Positions 15,783 through 24,774 of a stretch of 34,122 bases of DNA are shown in pieces (positions within the stretch are counted from its first letter, which is position 1; every line of letters begins with the position of its first letter). The DNA is taken from positions 1 to 34,122 of the forward strand of contig JADFHE010000034.1 of assembly GCA_022567295.1 (NCBI GenBank), in the 5' to 3' direction. The notes beneath the pieces are model-generated. The model was not told the DNA's origin and ran no database searches. It saw only the letters and a list, made by a program, of their open reading frames with translations. This DNA comes from Pseudomonadota bacterium (GTDB taxonomy: Bacteria; Pseudomonadota; Gammaproteobacteria; Steroidobacterales; Woeseiaceae). The translations under genes were made by a program, and so were the position numbers.

Positions 15783-17063
15783 ATGTTATTTAAGCAACTC
15801 GGCCTGTCGGCCGAACTGCTGCGTGCTGTCGAAGAACAGGGCTACAACGAAGCCACCCCGATTCAGTGCAAAGCTATCCCCCATATTCTCGAAGGCCACG
15901 ATATTCTCGCGGGCGCCCAGACGGGTACCGGTAAGACCGCGGCCTTCACGCTGCCCATGCTGCAGCGGTTGGAGAGGAAAATTGACGGCCCGCGCCGCAT
16001 TCGTGCACTGATCCTCACACCGACCCGCGAACTCGCGGCGCAGGTTAACGAGAGCGTGCACACCTATGGCAAGTATCGTCCCATCCGCAGCATGGAAATC
16101 TACGGTGGCGTTAGCCCGCGACCACAGATCACGAAAATTCGCCGCGGTGTCGATGTCGTTATCGCGACACCGGGCCGACTGCTGGATCATGTGCGGCAGG
16201 GCAACATCAACTTGTCTGCTGTAGAGATGTTCGTGCTCGATGAAGCCGATCGCATGCTCGATATGGGCTTCATTCGCGACATCAAACAGATCATCAAAGA
16301 ACTGCCCGCCAAACGTCAAAACATGTTGTTCTCGGCGACGTTTTCGACGGAAATTCGGACTCTCGCCAACAAACTGTTGAATAAGCCGACCGAGATTCAG
16401 GTTGCGCGGCGCAATACAACGGTGGATCGAGTCAAGCAAATCGTGATGCCGGTCGATAAAGCGCGCAAGCGTGAGTTGTTGTCAGAACAGATTGGCAAAG
16501 GCAACTGGCGTCAGGTACTCGTATTTACACGCACCAAGCACGGCGCAAACCGGCTGGCCAAGCAATTGAATGGCGATGGCATTGATACTAGCGCGATTCA
16601 CGGCGGCAAAGGGCAGGGCGCTCGTACGAAAGCCCTGCGAGACTTCAAGGCAGGCCAGGTTCGAGTGCTGGTCGCAACCGACATTGCGGCCCGTGGCCTC
16701 GATATTGACAAGCTGCCGCATGTTGTGAACTTCGAACTGCCGCACGTGGCAGAAGACTATGTGCATCGCATCGGTCGCACGGCGCGCGCCGGGCAGGATG
16801 GCACGGCCATTTCGCTCGTCTGCGTCGATGAACTGAAGTTACTCAAAGATATTGAAAAACTTCTACAACATGAGATCGAGAAGGAGTTCGTGCCGGGTTA
16901 CGAAATCGACAAACGGATCAAGGCGGAGCCTATCCACAAGGGCAAGCCGCCTCGTGGTGGCGTGTCGCGTCGGACAAAATCATTTGGGACGAACGTGCGG
17001 AGTAAGCCACGACCCGGAAAACACGCGCGTGCAACGATGCAGGCGCGACGTCGCGCAGGGTAG
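15783..17063 (+). CDS. rhlE: DEAD-box ATP-dependent RNA helicase, RhlE type
   Basis: A 426-residue helicase with all core motifs: the Q motif ([14 protein letters not shown]), motif [14 protein letters not shown], Ia [15 protein letters not shown] in [18 protein letters not shown], the RGLDI stretch and [12 protein letters not shown]. The C-terminus is short, basic and rich in Arg, Lys and Gly. The N-terminal order and LDMGF context match the RhlE group, which unwinds rRNA and mRNA during ribosome maturation and RNA decay, often in the cold. The ATG at 15783 has GGAG about 9 bases upstream; a longer in-frame extension from a TTG at 15693 lacks support. Confidence 0.93.
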   Translation: MLFKQLGLSAELLRAVEEQGYNEATPIQCKAIPHILEGHDILAGAQTGTGKTAAFTLPMLQRLERKIDGPRRIRALILTPTRELAAQVNESVHTYGKYRPIRSMEIYGGVSPRPQITKIRRGVDVVIATPGRLLDHVRQGNINLSAVEMFVLDEADRMLDMGFIRDIKQIIKELPAKRQNMLFSATFSTEIRTLANKLLNKPTEIQVARRNTTVDRVKQIVMPVDKARKRELLSEQIGKGNWRQVLVFTRTKHGANRLAKQLNGDGIDTSAIHGGKGQGARTKALRDFKAGQVRVLVATDIAARGLDIDKLPHVVNFELPHVAEDYVHRIGRTARAGQDGTAISLVCVDELKLLKDIEKLLQHEIEKEFVPGYEIDKRIKAEPIHKGKPPRGGVSRRTKSFGTNVRSKPRPGKHARATMQARRRAG

Positions 17064-17088
17064 CGCTACGGCAGGAGCCGAATCCGGC

Positions 17089-17547
17089 CTAGTCGTTCGC
17101 GGCGTGTTTCGTTAGAAAGCGATCGAGGTTATTGGCAAATTCTTGTTTGTCGCGTTGACTGAAAGCGGCGGGCCCGCCGCTCATCTCGACGGCGCTGGAT
17201 CGCATCGTGTCGAGAAAATCACGCATGTTCAGGCGTGCACCAATATTTTCCTTCGTATGCATTTCGCCGCGCGGGCTCAGGGCATGAGCGTCTTTCTCAA
17301 TGACTTCCGCGGCCAATGGTATGTCGCTGGTAATGACGAGATCTCCGGCTTCGACTCGCTTTACGATCTCATCGTCCGCCACATCGAATCCCTGCGGCAC
17401 TTGCAGCGTATTGATGTTGGGTGAGGAGGGAGTGCTCAGCGGCTGATTGGCTACGAGTGTTAATTGAACGCCGGTCCGAGCGGCTGCGCGGAAAAGAATT
17501 TCCTTTACGACGGCCGGACAGGCGTCGGCATCTACCCAGATCCTCAT
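17089..17547 (-). CDS. yaiI: UPF0178 (DUF188) family protein, YaiI-like
   Basis: A 152-residue protein with the family N-terminus [22 protein letters not shown], then [24 protein letters not shown] and [13 protein letters not shown]. The conserved aspartates in WVDADACP and TSDIPLA suggest a PIN-like metal-dependent fold; biological role is not established. GGAG lies 5 bases before the ATG at 17547, which overlaps the stop of the upstream ABC-F gene (ATGA), so the two are translated together. Confidence 0.9.
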   Translation of the reverse strand: MRIWVDADACPAVVKEILFRAAARTGVQLTLVANQPLSTPSSPNINTLQVPQGFDVADDEIVKRVEAGDLVITSDIPLAAEVIEKDAHALSPRGEMHTKENIGARLNMRDFLDTMRSSAVEMSGGPAAFSQRDKQEFANNLDRFLTKHAAND

Positions 17548-19442
17548 GTTGCTTGCTCCAATTTCTCGTTCGCCTCGAGCCAGTCCCACTCGAGCGCGTC
17601 AATCTCTGATTTTGCTGCCGCCTGGTCTTGAACGAGTTGCGTGACTTCATCTTTACGATCAGCATCCGTGTAAATCGTCTCGTCCGCGAGGCGCTCGTCA
17701 TATTCGGATAGTCTTGAACGGCTGATTACGAGATTTTTCTCGACCTCCTTGATTTTGTCGTACAGTGGTTTCAAACGCTGGCGTCGCTGCGCCTGTTTCT
17801 GTCGCTGCTGCTTCTTATTGATCGGCTTCGCAACTTTGTCCTGCCGCATTGCGAAGGCTAGTTCGCTTATTTCTTCGTGTTCCTTCAACCACGCAGGATA
17901 GTCATCCAGACTCTGAGTGAAGCGGTCGACGATACCGTCGTGAACGATCAGTAACTCGTCGCAGACACTCCTCAGCAGATGGCGGTCATGTGAGATGACG
18001 ACGAGTGCGCCCGTGTATTCGATCAACGCGACGCTGAGTGCCTGGCGCATCTCAAGATCGAGGTGATTGGTCGGCTCATCAAGCAACAGCAGGTTCGGTC
18101 CCTGGCGAATCATCAGCGCCAGGACGAGGCGTGCTTTTTCACCGCCGGAGAACGGGCCCACTGGCTCGAAAATTCGTTCGCCACTAAAGCCGAAGCTCCC
18201 GAGGTAGTTGCGATGTTCCTGCTCACGGTCACCGGGTGCATAGTCCCGCAGGTGATCGATCGGCGTATCGTCAGGACGCAGCAATTCCAGCTGGTGTTGC
18301 GCGAAATAGCCGATCTTCGTGTCTTTGCTCAGTACGCGTTCACCACTGAGCATTGTGCTGCCCGTCGACAGCGCTTTGACCAAGGTCGATTTACCCGCGC
18401 CGTTAACGCCAAGCAGCCCAATACGATCACCGGCGGACAGGTTCAGGTTTATCTTGTCGAGAATTACGTCCTCGCCGTAGCCAACAGACGCATCAGTAAG
18501 CCCCAGCAAATGCTGCGGCTGCTTCTTCGCCTCGATGAAGTGAAACCGGAACGGCGAGTCAACGTGGGCAGGGGCGATCTTTTGCATCCGTTCCAGCATT
18601 TTCAAGCGGCTCTGTGCCTGGCGCGCTTTCGATGCTTTGTAACGAAACCGGTCCACAAAACTTTGAATGTGCTTGATGTCTTTCTGTTGGCGCGCATACA
18701 TCGCTTGTTGCTGCGCGAGTTGTTCGGCGCGTTGTGCTTCGAACTGACTGTAATTGCCCGTAAAGAGGTTGATTTGCCTATTTTCAATATGCGCAATGCG
18801 GGTGCATACCTGATCGAGAAAATCGCGGTCATGTGAAACGATCAGCAATATTCCCTCGTAGCGTTTTAACCAGCGCTCGAGCCACAGGATAGCCGGGAGG
18901 TCGAGATGGTTGGTTGGTTCATCGAGCAGCAGGATGTCGGAGCGACACATCAATGCGCGCGCGAGGTGGAGTCGCATGCGCCAGCCACCCGAAAATTCCT
19001 TTACCGGTTTTTGAAACTCGTCCGCGGCGAAACCGAGGCCATGCAGCAATCTTGACGCGCGTGATTCTGCGGTATATCCGTCGATAGCCTCCATGCGCTC
19101 GTAAAGTTCGTGCAGGTCCGGCCTGTCTTTCCCCGCTTCACCGGCGACGATCGCCGACCGCACGTCACGCAGTTCTCGATCGCCGTCCATGACGTAGGCA
19201 ACGGCCGAGCTGCTGCCCTGCGGGCTTTCCTGGGCGACGTGCGCGATCTCGTCCTTCGGATCCAGCGCGAATTCACCGTCATCGGGCTCAAGCTCGCCAA
19301 GCAGCATGGCAAACAGTGATGACTTGCCACAGCCATTGGGACCGATCACGCCCACGCGCTGCCCGGCATGTGCCTGGAAAGTGGCGTTCTCGATGAGGAT
19401 TTTGCGCCCGCGGCGCAGGGAGATGTTAGTGAGCCTGAGCAT
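17544..19442 (-). CDS. yheS: ABC-F family ATPase, YheS type
   Basis: A 632-residue soluble protein with two ABC ATPase domains and no membrane segments. Domain 1 has Walker [10 protein letters not shown], signature FSGGWRMRL and Walker [13 protein letters not shown] linker rich in Arg and Gln ([20 protein letters not shown]) is the P-site interaction motif of ABC-F proteins. Domain 2 has [18 protein letters not shown] and a second [12 protein letters not shown] charged coiled-coil tail follows. Length and domain order match YheS. ABC-F proteins bind the ribosomal E site and relieve stalled translation. It overlaps the yaiI-like gene by 4 bases and is divergent from the symporter. Confidence 0.92.
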   Translation of the reverse strand: MLRLTNISLRRGRKILIENATFQAHAGQRVGVIGPNGCGKSSLFAMLLGELEPDDGEFALDPKDEIAHVAQESPQGSSSAVAYVMDGDRELRDVRSAIVAGEAGKDRPDLHELYERMEAIDGYTAESRASRLLHGLGFAADEFQKPVKEFSGGWRMRLHLARALMCRSDILLLDEPTNHLDLPAILWLERWLKRYEGILLIVSHDRDFLDQVCTRIAHIENRQINLFTGNYSQFEAQRAEQLAQQQAMYARQQKDIKHIQSFVDRFRYKASKARQAQSRLKMLERMQKIAPAHVDSPFRFHFIEAKKQPQHLLGLTDASVGYGEDVILDKINLNLSAGDRIGLLGVNGAGKSTLVKALSTGSTMLSGERVLSKDTKIGYFAQHQLELLRPDDTPIDHLRDYAPGDREQEHRNYLGSFGFSGERIFEPVGPFSGGEKARLVLALMIRQGPNLLLLDEPTNHLDLEMRQALSVALIEYTGALVVISHDRHLLRSVCDELLIVHDGIVDRFTQSLDDYPAWLKEHEEISELAFAMRQDKVAKPINKKQQRQKQAQRRQRLKPLYDKIKEVEKNLVISRSRLSEYDERLADETIYTDADRKDEVTQLVQDQAAAKSEIDALEWDWLEANEKLEQAT

Positions 19443-19479
19443 CGGAATTGCAAGCGAGCTTATTACAATCGGCTACATA

Positions 19480-19485
19480 TATAAT
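19480..19485 (+). promoter_or_regulatory. Possible -10 box of the symporter gene
   Basis: A perfect TATAAT lies 37 bases before the symporter start. No good -35 is present at 16-18 bases, so an activator might be needed. Confidence 0.35.
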
Positions 19486-19522
19486 ATCCGCAGCACAACA
19501 ACAAGAATTGGGGGAAACGTAA

Positions 19523-21082
19523 ATGCTGTCCACTATCGATGTGATGGTCGTTCTGGCCTACGCAGTATCACTTTTTGTTCTTGCGCAGTGGGTTTCTCGC
19601 GAGCAAGCAGGGCATACGAAAAATGCCCGGGATTATTTCCTGGCCGGCAACTCTCTGCCGTGGTGGGCCATCGGCGCGTCCCTGATTGCCGCCAATATTT
19701 CGGCGGAGCAGATCATTGGCATGTCGGGTTCGGGTTACGTCATTGGTCTGGGTATCGCATCTTATGAATGGATGTCCGCGATCACGCTGATCCTGGTCGG
19801 CAAGTATTTTTTGCCGATTTTTCTAAAACATCGTATTTACACGATGCCGCAGTTCCTCGAGCAGCGATACGACCACAACGTGCGCATGGTCATGGCGTTC
19901 TTCTGGCTCGGCGTGTACGTCTTCGTAAACCTGACGTCGATTTTGTGGCTCGGCGCCTTGGCTATTGAAACGGTAGCCGGCGTGGACCTGATGTACGGCC
20001 TGGTATTTCTTGGTGTATTCGCAATTGGCTATTCGCTTTACGGTGGTCTCAAGGCCGTTGCGTTCACCGATATTATTCAGGTGGTGTTACTGGTGCTCGG
20101 CGGCCTCCTGATTGCGTGGATCATGCTGGACAAGGTATCAGACGGCGAGGGCGTGATTGCCGGTTTCAAACTGCTGATGGAAAAAGCGCCGGAAAAATTC
20201 GACATGATCCTGAGCCCCGACAACCCACACTACGTCAGTTTGCCCGGGCTTTCGGTCTTGATTGGCGGCATGTGGATCATGAACCTGTCGTACTGGGGTT
20301 TTAATCAATACATCATTCAACGGGCGCTCGCGGCGAAGAGTACGCGCGAAGCTCAGAAAGGTATCGCGTTTGCAGCGTTTCTCAAATTGCTGATGCCTGT
20401 GATTGTCGTGTTGCCCGGAATCGCGGTTTTCGTGCTGTCGCCGGGACTGGCGAAACCAGATCAGGCGTATCCGGAAGCAATGTCACTTCTACCGGCCGGC
20501 ATCCTGGGGTTGGTATTCGCGGCACTGCTGGCAGCGATCATTTCCTCGCTGGCGTCAATGATCAACAGTATTTCAACGATCTTCACGATGGATATCTATG
20601 CATCGATGATTGCCAGGGAGAAACAGAGGAACCCTGTTGCTGTTGGCCGGACAGTCGCCGTCTTTTCGATAGTGCTCGCCATGTTGTGTGCCAAACCACT
20701 GCTTGGCAATTTCGATCAGGCATTTCAATACATCCAGGAGTTCACTGGATTCTTCACGCCAGGCATCGTCGTCATCTTCCTGCTCGGGATGTTCTGGAAG
20801 AAGACGACGGCCATGGGAGCATTAGCAGCGGCCATCGGATCTGCCTTGCTGTCATTCGCGTTCAAAATGCTATGGCCGGAACTGCCGTTCATCGACAGGG
20901 TAGGGCTCGTGTTTCTGCTATGCACGGCTATTGCGATTGCCATTTCCATGCTGCAGGGCAACCGGGAGCAGGAGAAATCGATCGACCTGGCCGATATCGA
21001 CTTCACGACCTCGAAAGGGTTTAATGCAGCCGCTGTCGCCGTCTCGCTGATACTGGCTGCGCTATACGCCACCTGGTGGTAG
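19523..21082 (+). CDS. Sodium:solute symporter, SSS (SLC5) family
   Basis: A 519-residue inner-membrane transporter with about 13-14 hydrophobic segments. Typical family features are RDYFLAGNSLPWWAIGASLI, ANISAEQIIGMSGSGYV (sodium and substrate site on TM1), YGGLKAVAFTDIIQ and NLSYWGFNQYIIQRALAAKS. The last is the signature of the sugar-type SSS branch that includes vSGLT. It most likely imports a sugar, sugar acid or polyol with Na+. GGGGGA precedes the ATG at 19523. It is a single gene between a divergent yheS and a convergent nuclease-like gene, so the context does not identify the substrate. Confidence 0.9.
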   Translation: MLSTIDVMVVLAYAVSLFVLAQWVSREQAGHTKNARDYFLAGNSLPWWAIGASLIAANISAEQIIGMSGSGYVIGLGIASYEWMSAITLILVGKYFLPIFLKHRIYTMPQFLEQRYDHNVRMVMAFFWLGVYVFVNLTSILWLGALAIETVAGVDLMYGLVFLGVFAIGYSLYGGLKAVAFTDIIQVVLLVLGGLLIAWIMLDKVSDGEGVIAGFKLLMEKAPEKFDMILSPDNPHYVSLPGLSVLIGGMWIMNLSYWGFNQYIIQRALAAKSTREAQKGIAFAAFLKLLMPVIVVLPGIAVFVLSPGLAKPDQAYPEAMSLLPAGILGLVFAALLAAIISSLASMINSISTIFTMDIYASMIAREKQRNPVAVGRTVAVFSIVLAMLCAKPLLGNFDQAFQYIQEFTGFFTPGIVVIFLLGMFWKKTTAMGALAAAIGSALLSFAFKMLWPELPFIDRVGLVFLLCTAIAIAISMLQGNREQEKSIDLADIDFTTSKGFNAAAVAVSLILAALYATWW

Positions 21083-21097
21083 CCGTATCGACGCCAA

Positions 21098-21130
21098 GGT
21101 GACTGTCACTTTTCCGAAGTGACAGCCACC
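21098..21130. terminator. Hairpin between convergent genes
   Basis: A 13-bp stem with one mismatch (GGTGACTGTCACT against AGTGACAGCCACC) around a 7-base loop, between the symporter and the nuclease-like gene. There is no T run, so termination would be imperfect or Rho-assisted. Confidence 0.45.
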
Positions 21131-21136
21131 CTGAAC

Positions 21137-22276
21137 CTAGTCGTAGGTCAGTTCCGCAATGACCGATGCATGATCAGAAGGCCACAGGCCTGAGATCGTC
21201 TTATCCGTCAATTCCGCGTCCATAACATTCGCCTTAACCTTCGCTGGCGCCGGGAGCGAGAATACGATGTCTATGCGTTCGTCGTTACTGGACGGAGCGT
21301 TGAGCAAATCGGCCGCCTCACAACACGTGAAGCCATCGGCGTTTCCCGGCCGCAAAGTCCATGTGTCGGTGAACGCAAACGACAACTGCTGGTATGCCGG
21401 CGGAATGAAGAATGGAGGAAGCGGTACACTGGCTGGTCCGGAGTTGAAGTCGCCTGCGAGAATTACGCGGGAAGGTTCCGGACTGTGGGCAATATAGGCC
21501 CCCAGCGTTGCGTTCAGCTCTGATGCCTGAAGTGGTTGCAGGACCGTTGATTCAACATTGCTGCCGAGCATCCGCACCTCGAGATGCGTATTCACGAACA
21601 GGTAGTTCTCACCATCAACTGCGGCATGTGCTCCCACGAAGCCTCGCTCCACCGTGATCTCGCCCAATGGCGTGGTGACCGTTGCCACGGCCTGGTACTG
21701 GCAGCCGATTCCGCCAGGACCCGGCCGGGCGCAGGGAATTATTGCCGGACTGGCGTCTACGTCGGCGCGCGCAAGAATGACGTCACGGTCAATCACGCTG
21801 ACGATCATTGCCGGGCCTGTGATTCCGGGAAGGAATACGGGCAATACGGGAATGGTCAGATTCTGCAACACGGCGACGACGTTGTAGTCCGACCCCAGGT
21901 TGCTGAGGGCGGCTTCAGTTAACGCGAGATGATCGTTAAACGCGCCGTCAAAGTAGGCGCACGCGCCCGGACTCACCTCAGTGCATTGGAATGCATAGAC
22001 TTCCTGTAGCGCCACGAGATGCGGTTGTCGATCGGCGATCGACTCCGCCAGCGATGCGATTCGCTCAGGAATATTGTTGATCGCGATTGATTGCAGTGCA
22101 TTGATGATTGCAAACGGGTACTGCGCTGGAGTAGCCGCTATGACCGGACCAAGATCTGCGCCCAGGTACTGATTCTGGGTCATGATCTTGATGTCGGCCC
22201 TGTCCGGGCCGGCATAGGCCGTCAGGCAACCAAAGCTCAGCAACGTTCCGGCCACGGATAGTAGGATCTTTTTCAT
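21137..22276 (-). CDS. Exported endonuclease/exonuclease/phosphatase family protein
   Basis: A 379-residue protein with a Sec signal peptide (MKKILLSVAGTLLSFGCLTA, cleavage near YAG) and the metal-dependent EEP fold. Motifs in order are MTQNQYLG (Asn), ALQEVYAF (metal-binding Glu), VNTHLEV, AGDFNSGP (Asp/Asn) and a terminal WPSDHASVIAEL (catalytic Asp-His). It could act on extracellular DNA, phosphodiesters, inositol phosphates or sphingolipid-like substrates; the sequence does not decide. The ATG at 22276 has AGGT 8 bases upstream. Four cysteines in two pairs (FQCTEVSPGAC and FTCCEA) suit a periplasmic or secreted protein. Confidence 0.87.
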   Translation of the reverse strand: MKKILLSVAGTLLSFGCLTAYAGPDRADIKIMTQNQYLGADLGPVIAATPAQYPFAIINALQSIAINNIPERIASLAESIADRQPHLVALQEVYAFQCTEVSPGACAYFDGAFNDHLALTEAALSNLGSDYNVVAVLQNLTIPVLPVFLPGITGPAMIVSVIDRDVILARADVDASPAIIPCARPGPGGIGCQYQAVATVTTPLGEITVERGFVGAHAAVDGENYLFVNTHLEVRMLGSNVESTVLQPLQASELNATLGAYIAHSPEPSRVILAGDFNSGPASVPLPPFFIPPAYQQLSFAFTDTWTLRPGNADGFTCCEAADLLNAPSSNDERIDIVFSLPAPAKVKANVMDAELTDKTISGLWPSDHASVIAELTYD

Positions 22277-22458
22277 GATGTACCTCACTGATAGTGGATA
22301 TGTGCTGCGTCTCGGCGGGTTTGCCGATGGAACACAGCATCGCGCTGTCGCAGTCAATGATCCTGAGGGTGGTCCGACGAATACGTGATCGTTTTCTGAT
22401 GAACTGAAGTTTTGCTATCGCTGTAATATGCGTCGCCGGCTGCCGGTCCTAATGCAGT

Positions 22459-23010
22459 ATGAAAAACAGCGTTGTAATCGGCGTCATTCTTGGCTTCCTG
22501 GTAACTGGCTCTCAGGCGTTGAGTGCCGGGATGGCCCCGGATTGGACGCTTTTGTCGGCCGACGGCCGGACTACGCGCCTGAGCGAAGAAGTCCGGCAGC
22601 AGCCGGTTGTCCTGTTCTTTTGGGCGACCTGGTGCCCCTACTGCAAAGCATTGATGCCCCATCTGCAAAGTATCCGTCTCGAGTACGGGGATCAGGTGAA
22701 GATCCTGGCAATCAACTTCATCGAGAAAGGCGATCCTGTAGAATTCATAAGAGACGCTGGTTATGACTTCACGGTGCTGCCAGAGGGTGATGACGTCGCG
22801 GCCGCCTATGAAATCTACGGCACGCCCGGCGTCATTGTTGTCGATCATGCTCAGCAAATCCGATTCGATCTGCGGGACCTGCCACCACACGACGTTTCGG
22901 ATAATGGCAAAAAGCCAAGTCACAAGAGAAAGGCAGCATTTCTCGCACCGTATTGGGCTGCCGCGATTCGAACCAGTATCGATTCGGTTCTGGAGACCGC
23001 AAATCAATGA
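22459..23010 (+). CDS. TlpA/ResA-like periplasmic thioredoxin
   Basis: A 183-residue protein with an N-terminal signal or anchor (residues 1-23) and a thioredoxin fold. The active site is FFWATWCPYCKALMPHL with C59-P60-Y61-C62, and the cis-proline loop is YEIYGTPGVIVVD. It probably reduces or shuffles disulfides, or serves cofactor assembly, on the periplasmic side. The tail of about 45 residues after the fold is polar and basic. The ribosome-binding site is weak. Its stop overlaps the next ATG (ATGA), so it is coupled to the small unknown gene and lies ahead of an exported Rossmann protein. Confidence 0.87.
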   Translation: MKNSVVIGVILGFLVTGSQALSAGMAPDWTLLSADGRTTRLSEEVRQQPVVLFFWATWCPYCKALMPHLQSIRLEYGDQVKILAINFIEKGDPVEFIRDAGYDFTVLPEGDDVAAAYEIYGTPGVIVVDHAQQIRFDLRDLPPHDVSDNGKKPSHKRKAAFLAPYWAAAIRTSIDSVLETANQ

Positions 23011-23327
23011 AGAACATTCGTATAAAACTCCGCAGCAGCGGCACAGTGATTGCCGACGGGCCGCTGGGCTGGGGCATCACGCCATTTGAAGGGAATTTCT
23101 ACATTCGCAAGAAATATCTGCGGACCGACGGATTCAAGTCCAATTTTATTCCCGGGCTGTGTTTTTACAAGTTTCTCTATGTATGGATGGATCTGCGCCT
23201 GGAAGACGGAACGAATATCTCAAGTCTGGGCTGGATGTATTGGCTACCCAATCCTCTGCTACCGTTTATCTGGTTTCGAGTGGCCGTTCCCAGGGGCCAC
23301 CCTGAGATCGGGTACGAAGAGTACTAG
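23007..23327 (+). CDS. Small protein of unknown function coupled to the thioredoxin gene
   Basis: 106 residues, rich in aromatics, beginning MKNIRIKLRSSGTVIADGPL. The N-terminal GTVIADG and EGNFYIRKKYLR loosely recall DUF427 proteins, but the C-terminal half (YVWMDLRLEDGTNISSLGWM, then LPNPLLPFIWFRVAV) does not match what I know of that family, so I do not assign it. No signal peptide and no long membrane helix. The ATG overlaps the upstream stop by ATGA. The gene is followed after 12 bases by the exported SDR-like gene. Confidence 0.72.
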   Translation: MKNIRIKLRSSGTVIADGPLGWGITPFEGNFYIRKKYLRTDGFKSNFIPGLCFYKFLYVWMDLRLEDGTNISSLGWMYWLPNPLLPFIWFRVAVPRGHPEIGYEEY

Positions 23328-23339
23328 GGAGAATACACA

Positions 23340-24116
23340 GTGATTGCAAGACTAAGCTCGCTATTGTTATGCCTGGCCGGAGCGCTTTTCGCTCTCGGCA
23401 TTGCAACGGCGGATAATAAGCAAAACGTAACGCATAACGAATGCAGGATCCTGGTTTATGGCGCAACCGGGCGCGTTGGCAGCCGGGTGGTTACGGAAGC
23501 TTTGCATCGCGGCCACTTCGTGACCGCGGTTTCACGTGATCCGTCGCGAATTTCACGGCGGCATGACCAATTGGTCGCCGTAAAAGGCGACGTACTCGAT
23601 ACGGACAGCGTACGTGCGCTCGTTGGCGATCACGACATTGTTGTCGTCTCGGTTCGCGGCAGTGCCGATGGTTCCAGGGAGCCGGCGCAATCGGTTCAAC
23701 GGGTCGCCGCCGAAATAGTAGTGAACGTCCTGCGCGATCTCGGTGCGGATGCGCCTCGTCTGATCTACGTCGGTGGTGCCGGCTCATTGGAAGTCAAACC
23801 CAGTGTTACCTTTGCTGACACGCTGGGTGGTTTGGCGAGAGCGATGATGCCGGCGAGCGTCGAGCAGGAAATCGACGGGCACGTGCTGACGTTGGCGTTT
23901 TTGCGGACTGTGGAGGACGTGCGCTGGACTTACATCAGTCCAGCGAAGAAATTTGGGCCGGGCGAGCGCACTGGCGTTTTTCGCATCGGCGGCGATCAAA
24001 TGTTGCTGGACGAGAAAGGCAAAAGCAGAATCTCGATGGAGGATTTCGCTGTCGCGTTAGTGGACGAGATAGAAAGTGCTCAGCACACCTGGGAGAGAAT
24101 CTCGGTCGCTTACTGA
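23340..24116 (+). CDS. Exported NAD(P)-binding, atypical SDR-like protein
   Basis: A 258-residue protein of the NAD(P)H-binding/YwnB-like atypical short-chain dehydrogenase group. The nucleotide motif is ILVYGATGRVGSRVV (GATGRVG at residues 41-47), followed by AVSRDPSR, VKGDVLD, IVVVSVRGS and YVGGAGSLEV. The N-terminus is a hydrophobic signal peptide (residues 1 to about 24, ending IATA-DN), and GGGAGAA precedes the GTG at 23340, so this start is well supported. It is the second Rossmann-fold protein in the window predicted to be exported. It follows a periplasmic thioredoxin and an unknown gene in the same direction, probably one transcript. Confidence 0.83.
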   Translation: MIARLSSLLLCLAGALFALGIATADNKQNVTHNECRILVYGATGRVGSRVVTEALHRGHFVTAVSRDPSRISRRHDQLVAVKGDVLDTDSVRALVGDHDIVVVSVRGSADGSREPAQSVQRVAAEIVVNVLRDLGADAPRLIYVGGAGSLEVKPSVTFADTLGGLARAMMPASVEQEIDGHVLTLAFLRTVEDVRWTYISPAKKFGPGERTGVFRIGGDQMLLDEKGKSRISMEDFAVALVDEIESAQHTWERISVAY

Positions 24117-24194
24117 ATTGTGACCGGGTTAACAGCGTAGTGGTGACTTCGACCGCTACATTGGGCTAATCAACACCGAAATGGAGCCGTCCAA

Positions 24195-24587
24195 ATGAAA
24201 CGGACTATCGCTAAAATACTGGTCTTCGTACTGCCGTTGTTGTTCCTGTCATCGCATGCCGTTGCAGAGGTGAGCATTAGCGCCGTCTTTACGAAAGGCG
24301 AGGTCAGCATCATCGCCGATTGGTATCTGGGCCATGGCGGACCCGCGGCACACGGCAATGGCAGGAAGAAGTCGAAAGGATTGCCACCGGGTATTGCGAA
24401 AAACCTCGCGCGAGGCAAACCGCTACCTCCCGGAATCGCGAAGCAGTATCTACCGCAGGGATTGGTGGATTTGCTACCCCGGCCACCGCATGGATTCGAG
24501 CGCATAATCGTCGACGGAATACTGATGCTGGTGGAAATCAAGACTCACGTGATTCACGATATACTGGAGGACATCGTCTTCCACTAG
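24195..24587 (+). CDS. CigR/RcnB-like exported protein
   Basis: A 130-residue periplasmic protein. The signal peptide MKRTIAKILVFVLPLLFLSS is followed by a cleavage site near AVA-E (residue 24). The core is the duplicated pattern LPPGIAKNLARGKPLPPGIA, then KQYLPQGLVDLLP, then VDGILMLVEIKTHVIHDILE. This matches CigR-family proteins, named after a Salmonella anti-virulence regulator and related in layout to RcnB. In most bacteria the family has no known role. GGAG lies 9 bases before the ATG. It stands alone, with a 78-base spacer upstream and 187 bases downstream. Confidence 0.82.
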   Translation: MKRTIAKILVFVLPLLFLSSHAVAEVSISAVFTKGEVSIIADWYLGHGGPAAHGNGRKKSKGLPPGIAKNLARGKPLPPGIAKQYLPQGLVDLLPRPPHGFERIIVDGILMLVEIKTHVIHDILEDIVFH

Positions 24588-24607
24588 ATCAGAAAAGCGC
24601 ACGCAAG

Positions 24608-24623
24608 CCGCGCCGTAGCGCGG
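24608..24623. other. Hairpin after the CigR-like gene
   Basis: A perfect 6-bp GC-only stem, CCGCGC/GCGCGG, with a CGTA loop, 20 bases after the stop. It lacks a T run, so a terminator role is uncertain. Confidence 0.3.
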
Positions 24624-24774
24624 AAATCACGAAGTTCAATACTCGACTAAGTCAAATTTTCCCTGTCTGACACGTACCTGTTGCCTTTTGGAGACATCTA
24701 GACGCAGCTAATTATTTGCGCGAAGGTGGCCTCAGAAACTGTGGGTGAGGGCCTGCGGAACAAGAGCAAAACAA

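Noticed and set aside
15786-16439. 217-codon minus-strand reading frame
   Set aside because: Antisense shadow of the rhlE helicase core, which is unambiguous.
18063-18836. 257-codon plus-strand reading frame
   Set aside because: Antisense shadow of the yheS-type gene, whose motifs are complete in the other strand.
22354-23007. 217-codon minus-strand reading frame opposite the thioredoxin gene
   Set aside because: The thioredoxin frame has the WCPYC active site and signal peptide; the antisense frame has no recognisable feature.
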